Assembly (NCBI GenBank): GCA_013398955.1
Contig: VWPU01010328.1
Location: 310,001 to 374,000, forward strand
DNA length: 64,000 nt
DNA from: Callaeas wilsoni
Taxonomy: Eukaryota; Chordata; Aves; Passeriformes; Callaeidae
Direction: 5' to 3'
Part shown: positions 24,561 through 37,974 of the stretch, piece by piece
Layout of the letters: every line of letters begins with the position of its first letter
How positions within the stretch are numbered: the first letter of the stretch is position 1
The notes under the pieces: generated by a model
Databases searched by the model: none
What the model saw: only the letters and a program-made list of their open reading frames with translations
What the model was told of the DNA's origin: nothing
Translations under genes and position numbers: made by a program

Positions 24561-27500
24561 AATGGAGCTAATAATAATATCTTACTTTTACACAGTTTCT
24601 TTCTGTCACGATCCAAAGCACCATAGAAAACAGAGCAGTCTAGCAAGCTCTGAATGGTGTGCAGTAAGTAATTTTGAGAAGGAACTTCTCTGTTCAGTTG
24701 CTCAAAAGAGCTATATTTTAAATTTATTAATTTTCTGCTAGCACTCACAGTGAACAATACCCAGAGTTAACAGCCTAGAAAAGAGAACAACAAAAAGCAG
24801 CCAGGCTTTGTTTTGTTTGCAAAATAAACAAATCTCAAACAGTTCCTTTGGTTCTGAAGCACGACTGCACATACCTGGGCCTCATCCTAGTGATGAAGTA
24901 TTCTGGTGAGCCTCAGGAAAAATTTTCAAAGATGTTATGCCTGAGTTATCTGAGAATGAAAGGGGGAGAAATGGAAGAAAGTATCTTTACAGCCTCTAAA
25001 CAAATAATTAATCAGATCTTTTTGCACTACTGAAGTGCAAGTAGTTGAGATTACACTTCAGTGAGGAATTGTCATTACATCAGATCATAAGGAAGAAAAA
25101 AATATTCGTCATTTCAGAAGTGTGTCTAGGCATTAGCAATGTACACATGCAGTAACACCACAACATTATGCACAGAACATGCCTAGCAGTCTGCAATGGC
25201 AGATGCCGTTTTACACAGAAGCAACCACTTCCCATCAAAGATTACACATCGCAAAAATTCCAGCGAAGAGCCATTATGCACATACTCCACAGGCTATGTC
25301 TGAAGGCACTGTTTAGAACAAGAGCCGTATGTGAGTCTCCCAGCACGCACTGTTCAGTATGCATTATCCCACTTCACGCTACTCACTGCACAGATCCTCC
25401 TGCCTGAACTGTCAGCTGCAATCTCACCGAAAAGGGCAAGAGAGTTGAACCCATTCCCCTCATGCTTAATATCATGGAGTCTGGAGTGCAGTTTCACTCC
25501 TTCGTGAGAAGGCTTCTAACAAGGCCCCACATTTTCCACAGCAGCAGAATTTTCTACGGAATACATTTTATTTCCTCTTAAACTGCAGGACTGCATTTTT
25601 CAGGTAATGACATTCTACTCTAAGATTGTAAAGAAACCTTAAAATACCAAACAGATGTAATCTGATGCCGTGCTGCCCTCCTGAATCCACAATCAGCATG
25701 GAAGCACCTTTTTCCATTCTCTTCCAGGGAGGTCTTATGCCTGAGCCAGCTCTGTGGCCCTTCAGTACATGTGAGAAAGGCATAAAATCTTCCCTTTTCC
25801 TTACTGGCATCTAATGCTAATTAAAACAAAATTATTAGCTCTATTAGGTTTCCTTTAATAGAAAAAACAGATGAACAAACCAGGGGTTCCTTAGACCCAG
25901 TAGAGACAGTGGCTGATTTACCAAACCCCGAGTTACCATTGCTTCTCTCATTGCCTTCCCCATCAGCTGGTTCAGCAGTGAACAGCAACCAGTACAAAAA
26001 ATCATTTCACATTGAAAAGAGAGATGCCGTGCAAAACATTATAATTTTATATGTAAATACTTTTTTTTTTAAAGAATTCTTCTACAAATTGCACATGCTA
26101 TGCAAAGTAAGGAGTTTTCCAGCAGCATTAAGACCCAGTCACTGGGTCTTGAGTTTTGTTTCTAGTAGCTGGAGGGCAAGGCCATCTCAGACCTGGTTCC
26201 TCCAAATAATCCAGCCTGGATGGTTCTTGCCCAGTCACTTTTTATCTCTTCTGCTTACCCAGCACACTCCATCTACTGCCATATGTTTCCCAGCAATGCT
26301 TCTATACAGTAGTCCGTGGACATCAGCTTGTGGGCTTGAAGGAAAGGGCATCAAACTCAGCTCAGCTAAACTGGCAGTAATGAGTAGTATTAGGGACTGG
26401 AGGTTGCCAAAATCTCAGTCTTTTAGAGGTTGAAGATTGAATTTTCTACATGGAAGAAGGTCCTGAGGAAGTAGAGAAAAAGTGAAAGCATTTCTTTAGG
26501 AAGGAGGAAGAAAAGGAAGGAGAAATGAGCCAATCTCCACCTGTATAAGTTCAAACCATCAAGAACACAGCTATTCTTCCTGAATGCTTTGATGTAGAGA
26601 TGGAAAGCCATCATTTTTCGTTCCCAGGCTAACCATGACACCATGTTTTGCACAAAAACCCATCTGTTGTTGATGCTCAGTGTGCTCGACAGTTCTCTAT
26701 TCCCCTCCACCACAAGCTGTTGCTGTGGGGTTCAGTTCTTCTCACAAATCTCATTTGCTTTCTGCAGCCAACAAGCTGCAGCTCTGAATGACTCCTAAAG
26801 AGAACAGAAGACATGCAGTATCTGATCTTGCTGATGGAAGAATTTGCTTTGTAACCTTTACCTTTTTTCTTCTAGCATACAGGAATTCCTCTGTGTACAA
26901 ACACCCCTTTATTTTCGTACCCAATTTCCCCAGATTCTTGCTCCTCCTACTTCCTGTGTAGCATTCCACACATCCTGCCTCCTGGGCCAGACCCTTCTGA
27001 TAACATCAAGTGAATAGAATAGGAGAAGCTCTGTAATAGAAAATTTTGTTTGTTTTAAATCTATATTTATCATGCCAGTGTGCAACAGAGAAGATTTAAT
27101 TAGCCAGTGAAGCTCGCCTTTGGTATGTTTTCATGAATACAGTAAGAGTTTTGATGCATGACTTCAGGCTACTACAACAAACAAAGAAAACACACCATGA
27201 AATTAAGAAACATAATAACATACAAGAGAAGACACTTGGCTGCTGTTACACATTTCACTGAGAAATAGGCCACCACCAAACCTGGATCAAGCTGCCTAAA
27301 TCTGGGGATATATTTCAATTCAGATCAAATTTTTGCACTGCAGTCTCAGTTAAATGCTGGAAAGCAGTTAATTGCACGTGAGCTGCTGCACAGGACTGTG
27401 GGCAAAAATGAGGAGAGAGAAGAAAGCATGGGCAACTAAATAAATGACCCTGATGTGACACATTAACAAAACCCTAAGGTTGTTTTGCATTATTTTGACA

Positions 27501-30128
27501 GCAAGGGCTGCAAAAAGACTGCTGTGCCAACCAGGACAACACCAGAACACAGCATGACCCTGCCCATAATTCTGCCATGCTCCCTATTACGGGTCTGCAC
27601 AGATCTGAAGCGGACTCACCCAGCAGCACAAGTGCTCACTCAATTCTTTAGGGCATAGGTGGGTCCTGCTGGTGTCAGTGGTGTGGTACAGACAAGTAAT
27701 ACTAAGAGCCAACATCAAGAGTCAAAGCTGACCTCTTCTAAGCAGCTGCAAGTGGCATCCTTGGCATAGCCAGGCGACTTCTCAGTGAAGGAGGTCTTCA
27801 AGTCTTCTCAGGTACACCTTTGACCCAGTTCTAACTCTGTCACACGTCTTGCCTGGCCTTCTCTGATGAGCAGAAGTTAAATAATACATTTGACTTTTCA
27901 GGTATGTCATAAAGATTCATTATTTAACATTTACACTTTCCTGTATGTACTGCTGTGTGATGCCATTTATCATCTTTCAGTCCTCCATTCATGTTCAGAG
28001 GAGAAATCAAACACAAAACCCCTATTTCAGACTACCCAGAGGAAAACTATCCAGCCCAAATTTCTAGAAACTGCTTTCAATATTATCCACCATGATTTCT
28101 AGATAATAGACTCTCTCCCAAGTTTCAGAAGTGCTGGTAAGATGCAACCTGAAGGAGCAGCAATACTTCAGCAAGCTTTACTGGGCATGGTTCTGCTGGC
28201 AAATTCCTTACAGCTTTACTGTGCTTGCAGCACCCATTAATGCATGACTGTCTTTCCCATTACCACTTCCACATAGCACAGAGTGAGAAAGAAAATAGCA
28301 CCTGCCAGCAGACACCTGGGGTTTGCATCCAGGTGTGAGCAGCTGGGGCTCTTTCACATGACTTGGGTTATGAGGAAGCGACGTTTGGAGCATACGGATG
28401 AGGAGCAGTGTGGGAAGGTCTTACCAAAACTGGCTCTGTCACTTCAGGGCTGAAGAGAAGATTTCATTCTCCAAGAGCTGCCAATCTAGTACTTTTCTGC
28501 TAGTGATAATATTCCCTAAGTTTATTTTTAAACTTAGTGAAGTATGTGCTACCTAACAATGTATGTCTCTTCAGTCTCAGGGAAAAAGAAAAAAAAAGAA
28601 GAAAACTACTGAATATCAAGCACTCCAAACCTGAATCAGGTGTAGCCAAATGATAGCTTAATATGTTTCAGGTATTCCATTTAGAGCTTCTGATCTTTCA
28701 AGGAAATAGGTTTTCCCCACTGAGAAATGTATATGCAGTGAAATTAAAGCAACCTTAGCCCCATGTGAACCAAAAGTAGGTTGGGCATCTATTTTAAATA
28801 ATCACCCAAATGTTAATTTTTCATGATGGAAGGAAGACCTGGGAAGAAAGGAATATTCTCTTCTTCTAACCCATATGTTCACCTCCAAACTACTGTCTTT
28901 GCTAGTCAAGCCTGGGGTGTAATACAGCACATGGTTACATGCATAAAACCCATCTGCTGATATTTGCCATCTTTAGAGACAGGGCACGGCACAAGTGGCC
29001 TGGAGAGTCCTCTTTGAATATTTGGGGCACCAACCAAGTGCTATCTAGCATGAGAGGAAAACAAGATGCCAGGGTGAGGGGGAAAAACCCAGCATATGTA
29101 CAAGCCTTGAAGCTCAGATCCTACTTCCATCTGAAGTCCATCCTCCCTCTCCCCTTCCTCACTTGGGAGGCAGATCCTGAGGGAACGCTGGCATCCCAGG
29201 TGGCCACAAGGGCAGGGAGCTGTGTCTCTGCTGGTGTGGGACTTCTCCTGCCACCCCACACTGGCCCTCCATGAACAAGAGGGAAAAATAAATCCACAGG
29301 CAAAGAAGGAAGGCAAGTGCTGCTAAGTGGCTCATTGGTTTCTATGGCAACTGGCTCCGCTCTACTCCAGCTGCTTACCCCACAGTCCCTCTGTCACCCT
29401 ATTTTTAGCTGAGAAATCAAAGAAAAAGGAAAAGTGGTGGAGGTTTGGGGAGGAGAGAGTTGGGAGACCTTCTTGGGTTTTGCAGAGACAAGGTTAATAC
29501 GGATGCAGGCTTGTCTTGCTTTTAATCACAAATTAAATCCTCTGTGTGGAGGCTTCCTATGGGATTCCTCAGACCTGATGCACAGTCAGATCCCACATTT
29601 GCCACCACCATGCAGCAGCATGCAAGAAAGGCAGCCCAGCCATTCCCTCCTAAGCATGAGAAGCAGCTAGGCCATGAATTTGACTTAGGCATTGACATCG
29701 AAAAGTGCAAGAAGAATCTTCTGCTAGGGAAAAAACTCCTCTCCCATAACCCAACACAATGAAGTGATAGAAGTCAGGACACCAGTATTTTAATAGCTCT
29801 TTGGTCTGAAAAGTTATTTCCTTTTTTTGTAAAAAAATGTTGGATCTGTCCACGATCCCTCTATCCTGCATGGTGCAAGAAAATCCTCACAATGAATGCA
29901 ACATGTTTTGCTCAAATACCTCATTAAGGGAAGAGCCAGAACCAAATTTACCTGGGCTATACCAAGACTAGACTTTAGTTCATGGATTTTGGTGTTGGAG
30001 ACTTTAGTTGTTGAGCTTCAATATATCTGCTGGTAAATCTAGAAGATATTGTAGCCTGCAGTTTCAGTAAGCATAGGAGCGTGTGTTAAAAAAAGCATAG
30101 ATCCCTTGGCTTCTTCTGACTGACTACA
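24561..30128. other. Non-coding sequence with small hairpins
   Basis: No gene is recognised. Two perfect 9-bp inverted repeats occur: AAGACCCAG-tca-CTGGGTCTT at 26130-26150 and CTAAGTTTA-tttt-TAAACTTAG at 28516-28537. T-runs and A-rich tracts occur at about 26060 and 28580-28610. A 174-codon frame (25909-26433, plus) has no recognisable domain and crosses AT-rich low-complexity sequence. An RFX-like site at 29338-29351 is listed separately. Confidence 0.5.
29338..29351. promoter_or_regulatory. RFX X-box-like site
   Basis: GTTTCTATGGCAAC has a perfect right half (GGCAAC) and a degenerate left half (GTTTCT against GTNRCC). The half-site spacing is that of a 14-bp X-box. This is weaker than the sites at 7622 and 41648. 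Confidence 0.2.
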
Positions 30129-30425
30129 GAATCACCAAATCACAGAATACGCTGAGTTGGAACGGACCCACAAGGATCATCAAGTCCAACTCCTGGCCCT
30201 GCGTAGCACCATCCCCACCAGTCACACCATGTGCCTGAGAGCATTGTCCAAATGCTTCTTGAGCTCTGTCAGGCTAGTGCTGTGACCACTTCCCTGAGGA
30301 GCCTGTTTCAGTGCCCAGCCACCCTCTGTGCAAAAACCCTTTTCCTGATATCCAACCTGAACCTCCCCTGACACAACTTCAGGCCATTCCCTTGGGCCCT
30401 GCCCCTGGTCGCTACCTGCCTTTCT
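30129..30425 (-). mobile_element. CR1 LINE fragment, 3' end, antisense
   Basis: The plus strand reads as the reverse complement of a CR1 tail. It starts with a decayed octamer region (GAATCACCAAATCACAGAAT), then GCTGAGTTGGAACGGACCCA, CAAGGATCATCAAGTCCAAC, CACCATGTGCCTGAGAGCAT, TTCTTGAGCTCTGTCAGG, CTTCCCTGAGGAGCCTGTTTC, TTTTCCTGATATCCAACCTG and GGCCATTCCCTTGGGCCCTG. It is the same tail type as the plus-strand copy at 4240-4602 and slightly longer in its conserved part. It is 5'-truncated and non-coding. The two copies form an inverted pair about 25.5 kb apart. Confidence 0.95.
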
Positions 30426-33400
30426 GAAATGAATGTGCCCAAACACTCTGAGATACAGCTATTTTGACAGATATTTCTAGTTTCATTCCCCTGCTCATCC
30501 CTAGAAATTCCAGAAGTTTTATAACGAAATGTTGCAGCTATCCTCCAAATAATAATGCTTAAATTCCAAAGAAGGCGGATTGATGCCATAAACATCTACG
30601 TTCACTTTTTTCATTTCAGCTGCCATGACATTTGATGCTTACATCCAAGCTGTTCCTGCTAACAGGACTGTGGAAGTCTACCTTTGCACCACACATTTTC
30701 ACTTGCTGCCACAAGAAGGGATATTGATCTGTGTATCTCTGCTCACACAGCAAGGCTTTTCATTTTGGAGCTGTGATATTGTTGGACTAAGAGGACAAGG
30801 AAAAGATCAATGATTTCTAACAATGATCACTTTTAAGAGGAAGAGCATTGGTGAAATGATTTACTAGTCCAAGTATCACATTTGCAGTCTCTGCAATAAG
30901 TTCTATATCCTAGCAGGCATTAACTCCCTTGCTTTTCATAAAAGCAGCATATTGGGAGAGAATCACCCACTTTAGAAATGTTACTGACTATGACATGTGA
31001 TGGTATATACTTTATATAGAGTAGGTTGCAGCCTTACAAAACACTGTAAGAAGTGCCAGGGGGCTGGGGGCTCCACAGGGACATCCCTATAGCCCAGCTG
31101 AGAAGCAAAGCATCTGGGAGGCACCAGGGGCAACCCCATCCCATGGCATCAGGTACATCTCTGGGGCAGCAGGGCCATGGCCGGGCAGGGCAGAGCTGTG
31201 GGGAGGTGGAGAGCATTCCTGCTGCAGCATCACTGCGGCAGAGGCTGATGGCTCTGGGAGCCTGAGGACCTGGGACCTGGGCAGGGTGGAAGAAGCCCCA
31301 AGAAATGCTGGGCAAGGACAGTCAGGGTTATTGGTGTCCCCAGAGCCCTTGAGAAGAAGTTGTACAAAGCAGCTCACGAAACATTTCAATTCCTAGGAAT
31401 TTGGAAGCTGGCTTACTCCGTAAAGCTACTGGGATTTTTTACTTCCATTTGTGGCCTCCAGAACGTACAGTGGCAACACACCTCATGGTTTTATCACCAC
31501 TGTGTGAAGTAGCCATGTACTGCGTTTGCCAATTTTTCTCTGAATGGCCCTTTGTTAGTTTCTGGAAAGACAGGAAGAAAAGGTGCTCCCAACAAGACCT
31601 CTTCTGATACATGTTACTTCAAACATTTTGATCAAGTTCCTTCTGACAGAATTTCATTTCTTGAAGCCACTACCAAGCTCATTCTCTCAGGGAACCTTGT
31701 AAAATGCATTATCAAAATCTTCTCTGGCACAAAAAACCACACCCTGTAACCCTCCTGCACCTCTGCACAGTCTGGGGGACTGTCAGGATGAAAACCCACA
31801 CAAGAAAGCAGAGAGAACTCAGGACTACAAATCTTTGTCTGACAGCCTTGGAAAATGAGAGAGCCCTGAGAACAAGACAAGGACAGTAGGAAAGGTACAG
31901 AATACTCAAGCACACAATCAGGACTCTTGTCCAGGACATTTGCTGAAGGCAGCCGCTGGCCAGCCCTAAAGAGATGCAGGGGAGAAGAGATCCTTTGCAG
32001 TGAGGGGCACTGAAGGCAGAAGCAGAGGTGACCTGAAGGAAAGCAGCAAGGCATGCTTACAAAGCCTTCGGTTCCTCCCTGGAAGAGAGACAGAGAGGAA
32101 ATGCATGCCAGTAAGCACACACGCACTCACAGGATGGACAGCCTCACATCCTGAGCAACAAATGAAAGGGTGAGTGACTCCTTTTAAAAGGGGTAGTCAA
32201 GGACAGAAGAGAAAATAATCAAATGTGCATCTGCACTTGCCTCTGCAGGTTCGGTAGAGAGGTGGAAGCTCTGTGACTGCCAGACAAGTGGCTTTACTGA
32301 GGAACTGTGACCCATTTGCAAAATTGGAGGCTATGATCCTGACCTTCCTTGTAGAGCATTTTTATAACTACAGATGGAAATAACCAGCCCTAGGTGGTGA
32401 TTCTGATCATCATTTATTCTGCTTTCTGACAAGAGGAGTGTACAAGCACTTTGAGATGCAATGTGTCTGCACATTTAATATTAATTTATGGAAAGTACTC
32501 ATGTGCAGTCTTGACATTTGTTTTCCACATATACTAGTAACAGGAAACTCGAGCCTTTGAATGTTTATAAGAAATGAGCACACATGCAAACAATGCTGAC
32601 AGAAGATGATTTTCTTTAAAACTTGACTACTTTCACTTCTTTTGCATTTCTCATTTGTCCTTATTCAGCACATTTTAACCTGCAAATGTTATCCTCGAAG
32701 GTCATAGGAAACTCAGATTGTCAAATAAAGCTGAGGCACTGCAAAGATGGCACTTGGTAACACATACAGACAAACTGATAGAGATATATGTAGAGAAATC
32801 TTACACAGGTCTGACCATAGTGTAAAGTCTGACAAAAGAATCCTCCACTCATCAATGGGGACCCTTAGACCTATCCACCATAAACTAGAAGACCCAAGTT
32901 AAAAAGGAAAAGCCATATTAATTATCAAACATGAACTGCCCCAGTCTCTCATATCTGTACTTCCAGATAGTCCATGCAGCAGGGCTACACAAAACTCTTC
33001 AGTCTGGCTGACACAGCCTAAAACTCATTACTGACTCCTTCACTGAACTGCCAGGACTGTCAACAAACACATGTAGAGCAGCTACAAGTCTTATTTGCTT
33101 TGCAGAGCCCTTGGATAAATCCCTCCTTAGAACGTTCCTCAGGATGACTGAGCTACAAAGCTGGGGGGTGCCAGTGACCACTCCAACACCTGCTGGCTCA
33201 CTAATTATCTCAAATCCCTCATCCTCACACGGAAGCAAGATACAGAGGAAGAAAAATACAGAGAGAGAAGACTCTCTCCTGGAGAGGGAAATAAGCTTTT
33301 TTGAGTGTCCCATCCAGCAGTTCAGGGGAGTACTAAAGGGAAGAAAGGTGAAAATCAGACAAACAGCTTTTGTTCCTTTTTCGTAAAGAACTCCTAAGCT

Positions 33401-35319
33401 ATTTTGCATTAAAGAGATGTTCCTTTGTTAAGGGTAACTCCATGAACATCAGATCTCTTTTAGCAATGTCATACATGGATGTTTATCATCTGCTGTGTTA
33501 GACTTTGTCCGAGCTCAGTCTCCTTGATATCAAGCAAGAGTGACTTGTAGGTCCAGTCCAGGTGTTGTGCCATTTGTGTGCTTTGCATTCTGGACACAGA
33601 AACAGAGGAACTGAATCTCAAGGCTCTTTGTTTTCTCATCAGCTGTTTTCATGAAGCAGAATAATCCCATTATTCTATACAGAGGGAGCAGGCGGTCTAT
33701 CTTGTCCTTCTGAGGTCTGTCTGCTGGTTCATAATTTGCAGTGGTGATCTTGACAAAGCTGGTATAGTTTACAACCAGGCACTCTTCAGAAAGGAGATAC
33801 ATCACTGAGAATTACTTGCTTAAGCAGGTCACTCTCCCCACCATCCAATGCAAAAGGCCTATAAGGTAATTTTCACTCCACCTGGTGTCCTAAATCCATG
33901 TCACTCTGATGTTTGCAGTAAAGGAGTTTATTCACTTTATTTGCATCCTTAAAACTCCAGCCACACCTTGGCACCCAGTGACCCTGGTTGCCTTGGCTGC
34001 AAAGAGATGGCAGGGGCATTTCAGGATCTTGTGCCAGCAAAAGAAGCAGTAATAGAATGAAAAAGGGAGGAGGATGCTGTGCTACACAAGACATCCAGGA
34101 AAGACATTATGCAGGTTACTAGAAACATCCTGCAAGAGGAGCAGACTTCTAGGTATTGTTTCAAAGACTGGCAGTGTCTGAAACATCACAGGATGATGAT
34201 GTTGTGACTACTTTTGTACTTCATCGTCTCCACCAGGAAACAGCTTACAAGGTGCTTACACTCAAAAGCAGTAAACAGCTGGCTGGAAAATAGAATTGCA
34301 CAGCAGCAATGGTCCACAGGAGAGATCCAAGCACAAGCATGCACTGGAAGCATTCGAAACACACGAGCAGCTGTGGCTCACCCCTTAATATAGGCTTTCA
34401 ACTGGATCAGTGAAGACTCAGCTCAGAGAAGTGATGGGGTAACACACATCCTGACAAGTCTGGCAGACTCTAGACTTCTTTAAGGATATTGATTGCGCCC
34501 TGAACTGTCTCTCCTGCCCCATCCTGCACAGGCACATCCTTTGCTCCTTATGGTCTGTGTTGATGGATCCTCAAAGATTTTTCTCTCTGGTGTACTACTT
34601 CGAGAGAGCTTTGCAGCAAATTACATGGCATCACTCAGCAAGAGACAAAGGTCACACATCCAGCTGTGAAGTGGGCTAGTAACATCGTACTGCGTGATTC
34701 CTAAAACCGGCTGTAATAATGGGGATAATGTAAGGGACTGACACAACAGCAATCTGACGGTTTAGTGTTGCTATGCAACTTGAGTTGGGAACAGACTTTT
34801 GCAGTTGCTTCTTAGTTGTCCACTGAAGGCTCAGTGACAGTGTCTGGCAACCTTCCCCACTCATCACTTTACCTAAAGCAGCAAGAATTCATGTGCAGGT
34901 TTTGTGCCCAGGTGCCCTCTTCAAGCCACTAGTGTGGCATCTTCAAGCAAACTGAGATGCAGACACTTACAATGCTTTTTCCGACCTGAATGAGATTCCT
35001 CTTGTGCTACACAGACACATAAACAGCTACATACATTCACACCCATTTCTCTTTCCTCTGATTCACTGCACATCTTCCCCTTTTTCCTCCTTCCTCACCT
35101 TACAGTCATCAGGAAGATGACCGTCTTGTCAAAGAAGAGCACTGTCTTTGGAAGCTTTTCCCTGGCCATGTCACAGCTATTATCACACCAGTTCACACTG
35201 TTTTCTAACTTTGTACATGTGATTCCTTCAGACCTTTCCATCTTTCTCTCAGCTGTTTTCTCAGACTCATACAAAGTGGGAATAGATACAGTACTTGCTC
35301 CATCTTGTTTTATTCATCT
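30426..35319. other. Non-coding sequence, GC-rich patch at 31.05-31.33 kb
   Basis: No exon or repeat is recognised. A GC-rich patch at about 31045-31330 contains GCCAGGGGGC (31055-31064), which matches the core of a CTCF site only in part. The minus-strand frame at 31632-32126 (164 codons) begins with a hydrophobic stretch resembling a signal peptide. It has many cysteines and no family resemblance, and I do not call it a gene. A palindromic GTTGC-tat-GCAAC near 34771 is another weak RFX-like site. Confidence 0.5.
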
Positions 35320-35608
35320 GTCCTGAAAGTGCCTTAACCTGTCTTGAAACTCATCAGTTTTAAAACCCTCAAGCAATGACACCTTCGGCCCTTTCCTTGA
35401 GACTCTGTAAGACTGACAAAACTCAGTGGTTAAGGAAACTGACCTGCTCATCTCCCTGGCTGAAACCTGACTGCTCCTAGTGGCATCTCTTTGTGCCACC
35501 CTGAAAAATTTGCCATTGCATCCTGGTATCACCTGAACATCAAGGTGATGGCTATTCTGCATCATGAGTAATTCATCCCCTGTGGTCCTTTGTTATCACT
35601 TCCCAGAC
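35320..35608 (-). mobile_element. Possible diverged CR1-like LINE tail
   Basis: On the minus strand this region reads ATTGCTTGAGGGTTTTAAAA, translating as LLEGFKTDEFQDRL. That is the kind of text seen where CR1 3' tails carry '...gaggtttttaaaac...'. Upstream on that strand lies CAGGGTGGCACAAAGAGATG. The resemblance to CR1 is partial and no octamer end is visible. Its distal 72 bp (35537-35608) is duplicated at 37975-38047. It could instead be an undescribed repeat or single-copy DNA. Confidence 0.3.
35537..35608 (+). repeat. 72-bp duplicated element, copy A
   Basis: Copy A aligns in direct orientation with 37975-38047, 2.4 kb away. The first 35 bases are identical (beginning ACATCAAGGTGATGG). 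The rest differs by a few substitutions and one indel, giving about nine-tenths identity by eye. Similarity stops sharply at both ends. It carries GAGTAATTC where copy B has the palindrome ATGAGTAACTCAT. Chance cannot explain a 35-base identity in 64 kb. The source may be an unrecognised repeat family, or a local duplication. Confidence 0.9.
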
Positions 35609-37974
35609 CTCACTCAATTTCTTGCTTTTCTCTGAATTCCTGTGCTTTCCACAATCTGTTTTGTGGTGTTGCTTGTGTGATGTTTAATAGCCGCAGCTCA
35701 GAGTTGGCTGCATTTCAGTGGTAGGAGGGGGAACACAGGGAACTGTGAACTGAAACTCCGTATAATGTTGCTAGAGATGAGAACAAGTAAGGGAGTGTTT
35801 GCTATGCACGCTATCTCCAGAAAAACATCTTTGCAAATGTGTATCTGTGCAGGCATCGTGGAGATAGGGATTACGTTATGCAGAGGGGAAGAGGAGCTGA
35901 CTGACAGTAGAGATTTGCAGTCCATACTGATGTTTCACAATTGTGCATCTGTCTGCAGAACAGCCATGAAGCTCTCGAAGCCATTGCACTAAAAAAAAAA
36001 AAAAAAGGGAAAGATAAAACAATAACTTCACTCACCCTTTTACCACAGCTCAGAGGGTGGAGGAGGAGTGTGTCATAACAGCTCACATTAGGGAGAAAAT
36101 TTTAATCGAAACAGTCTTCAACCAGAAAATACCACTTTGATAAAATCAACATTTTTCAAAAAATTCTAAGTACAAATGAAAAATCCCTATGCAAAAGGAG
36201 GCTGAAACAAAAATTTCAGTATTGAAAAGTTTGCCTTAAGGAAAAAAATGACAGATTTTCTTTTAAATTAAAATACTATTTTTGAAAGCAGCTTTTTATT
36301 TTCTTAACACATCTTTCTGCTTGTTTTTGTTTTTACATTCTTCAGTTAATAATGAGAGACACTGATGTGTTCAATATCCTGCCATTAGCCTGGAATCAGG
36401 TTTCAAGCATGTTAAAAACAATTGGTCCCTAACTAGTACCCAGAACATTTCTATTTCAGAGTGCAAAAATTTAAATCGTTTCATTCAGCACAGACTAATA
36501 AAGCCGCTATTGCTTTTGATAAAAAACTCACTACTTCATAGAAAAATCACTTGTTTTGAATACAAAATATCACCTGTACTAAATTATATAACAATATTTA
36601 ATTATTATATTCATGGTATGTTATGTTACTAGTAGGATTGCATAACGTGGCCTCATATAAGACTTGATTTGGCATACCCTAACTCTGCATTTCACTGATA
36701 TGTGAAACAATATCAAAATTTTACTAATTTTCAAAATGAAATATCAGTTATTTTTCTAAAAGTATCTAATTTAAATGTTCATAATTTTTAGTTCCTAGGA
36801 ATACACTGAAAACAGTATTTTTATCACTAAAAGTAACAAGATGCCTTGAAATCATAAGCTTTGACATTTCTCTCAAATGAACATTTCAAGTTTCATCTGG
36901 CTCTCACTTAACCTGTGATTCATTCTTTGTACTAACTCTGAATCTCCCTATTTGGAATAGTTTTCAGATTGGAGGCCTTGTCGAAAGCAATCATCATAAA
37001 TTCAGCATGCACTTTATCATAGCTGGCTCTACCAGCATTTGTTGCAAGATAAAGCAGCTAATCGGTACTCACTTTCATCCCAATATTAATTCCTTTTTAT
37101 GCACTCACGGGGATATCAAAATTATCCCCATCAGAATATATAAATGAGGATAAAATAAATCAGGATAAATTAAATCAATCTTGCCACCCAACCACACCCA
37201 AGAACACAGAGGGTTTCAAGGCTCCCACCACAGCCCTGCTCACAAGATCCTGTTGCAGGGAGGACCCGGGGTGGGACTGACACTTCTCCTCCATTCCTCT
37301 GCTCACCCCATTGCGCACCAGAAGAGCTTGGACTTCCCTTTCTAGCAAGTGAAGGCAAGAAGAAAAGAAAAAGATCTCCTTTCTGAAAGCACAAGTCTTC
37401 TTCCTGCCGTCAGCAGCTGCAGTGGAACTGCAACCCAAGGCTTCCACCTAGTGTCTGCCGGCCAGCTCGGCACAACACCCCGCTGCAAGGCTGGGGCGCC
37501 AAGGGTGCCCTGGAGCCCCCACCAAGAGCAAAGCCTTGGCTTGTTCTTCAGGTGGGAATATTTTCCTTACAATACAAAACCAAGCCTCCGCTCATTATGA
37601 ACCACCTGAGCTGTCACCTAAAACTAACCAGCTTCTGGTTTACATGTGGAAAATAAGCCTATTATAATCTATTTTTTTTTTTCCCCATCATACAGACAGT
37701 GCTAAAATCCAAGGCTTTAGGTGGATGCAACAGAAAAGAGGAGAAGCTTGATGAATTAGGTAGGACCACTCTCACATGCTCAAGGATATTTTCTTAAACT
37801 TTCTCTGATGCTGACCTGCCTTCATGGTAAGTCCACAAGAAAACTGAGTGACTTTCTAACATTTCAATTCTACTAATTAAGAGATACTTAAAAATTAGGC
37901 ATGGCCTTTAGAATGGATATATGATAGGCACTTTCCTTCCACTTGTGTTTGACTCCTTCCTCCCCCTTCATTTC
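35609..37974. other. Non-coding: AT-rich block then GC-richer patch
   Basis: Positions 36080-37180 are strongly AT-rich with many AAAA/TTTT runs and almost no CpG, and no repeat is recognised there. Positions 37180-37560 are GC-richer, with overlapping short frames on both strands and no recognisable exon. A pure A16 tract at 35991-36006 is listed separately. Confidence 0.5.
35991..36006 (+). repeat. A16 homopolymer
   Basis: Sixteen consecutive A. I looked for a retrocopy ending here, but no coding-like sequence, polyadenylation hexamer or matching target-site duplication is visible upstream. Confidence 0.9.

Noticed and set aside
25909..26433. 174-codon plus-strand frame
   Set aside because: It runs through AT-rich low-complexity sequence (a run of Phe-Phe codons) and shows no recognised motif.
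26130..28537. Two 9-bp perfect hairpins (26130-26150 and 28516-28537)
   Set aside because: Two or three such short-loop inverted repeats are expected by chance in a window this size, and neither has a U-run or other gene context.
31052..31065. CTCF-like core GCCAGGGGGC
   Set aside because: Only part of the core matches, and the flanking positions that give CTCF its specificity do not.
31632..32126. 164-codon minus-strand frame with a signal-peptide-like start
   Set aside because: A hydrophobic N-terminus alone is common in random frames. There is no family match, splice context or domain, and the frame length is near chance for the window.
35700..36006. Possible processed pseudogene ending in the A16 tract
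   Set aside because: No coding similarity, no AATAAA upstream of the A-run and no flanking duplication were found.
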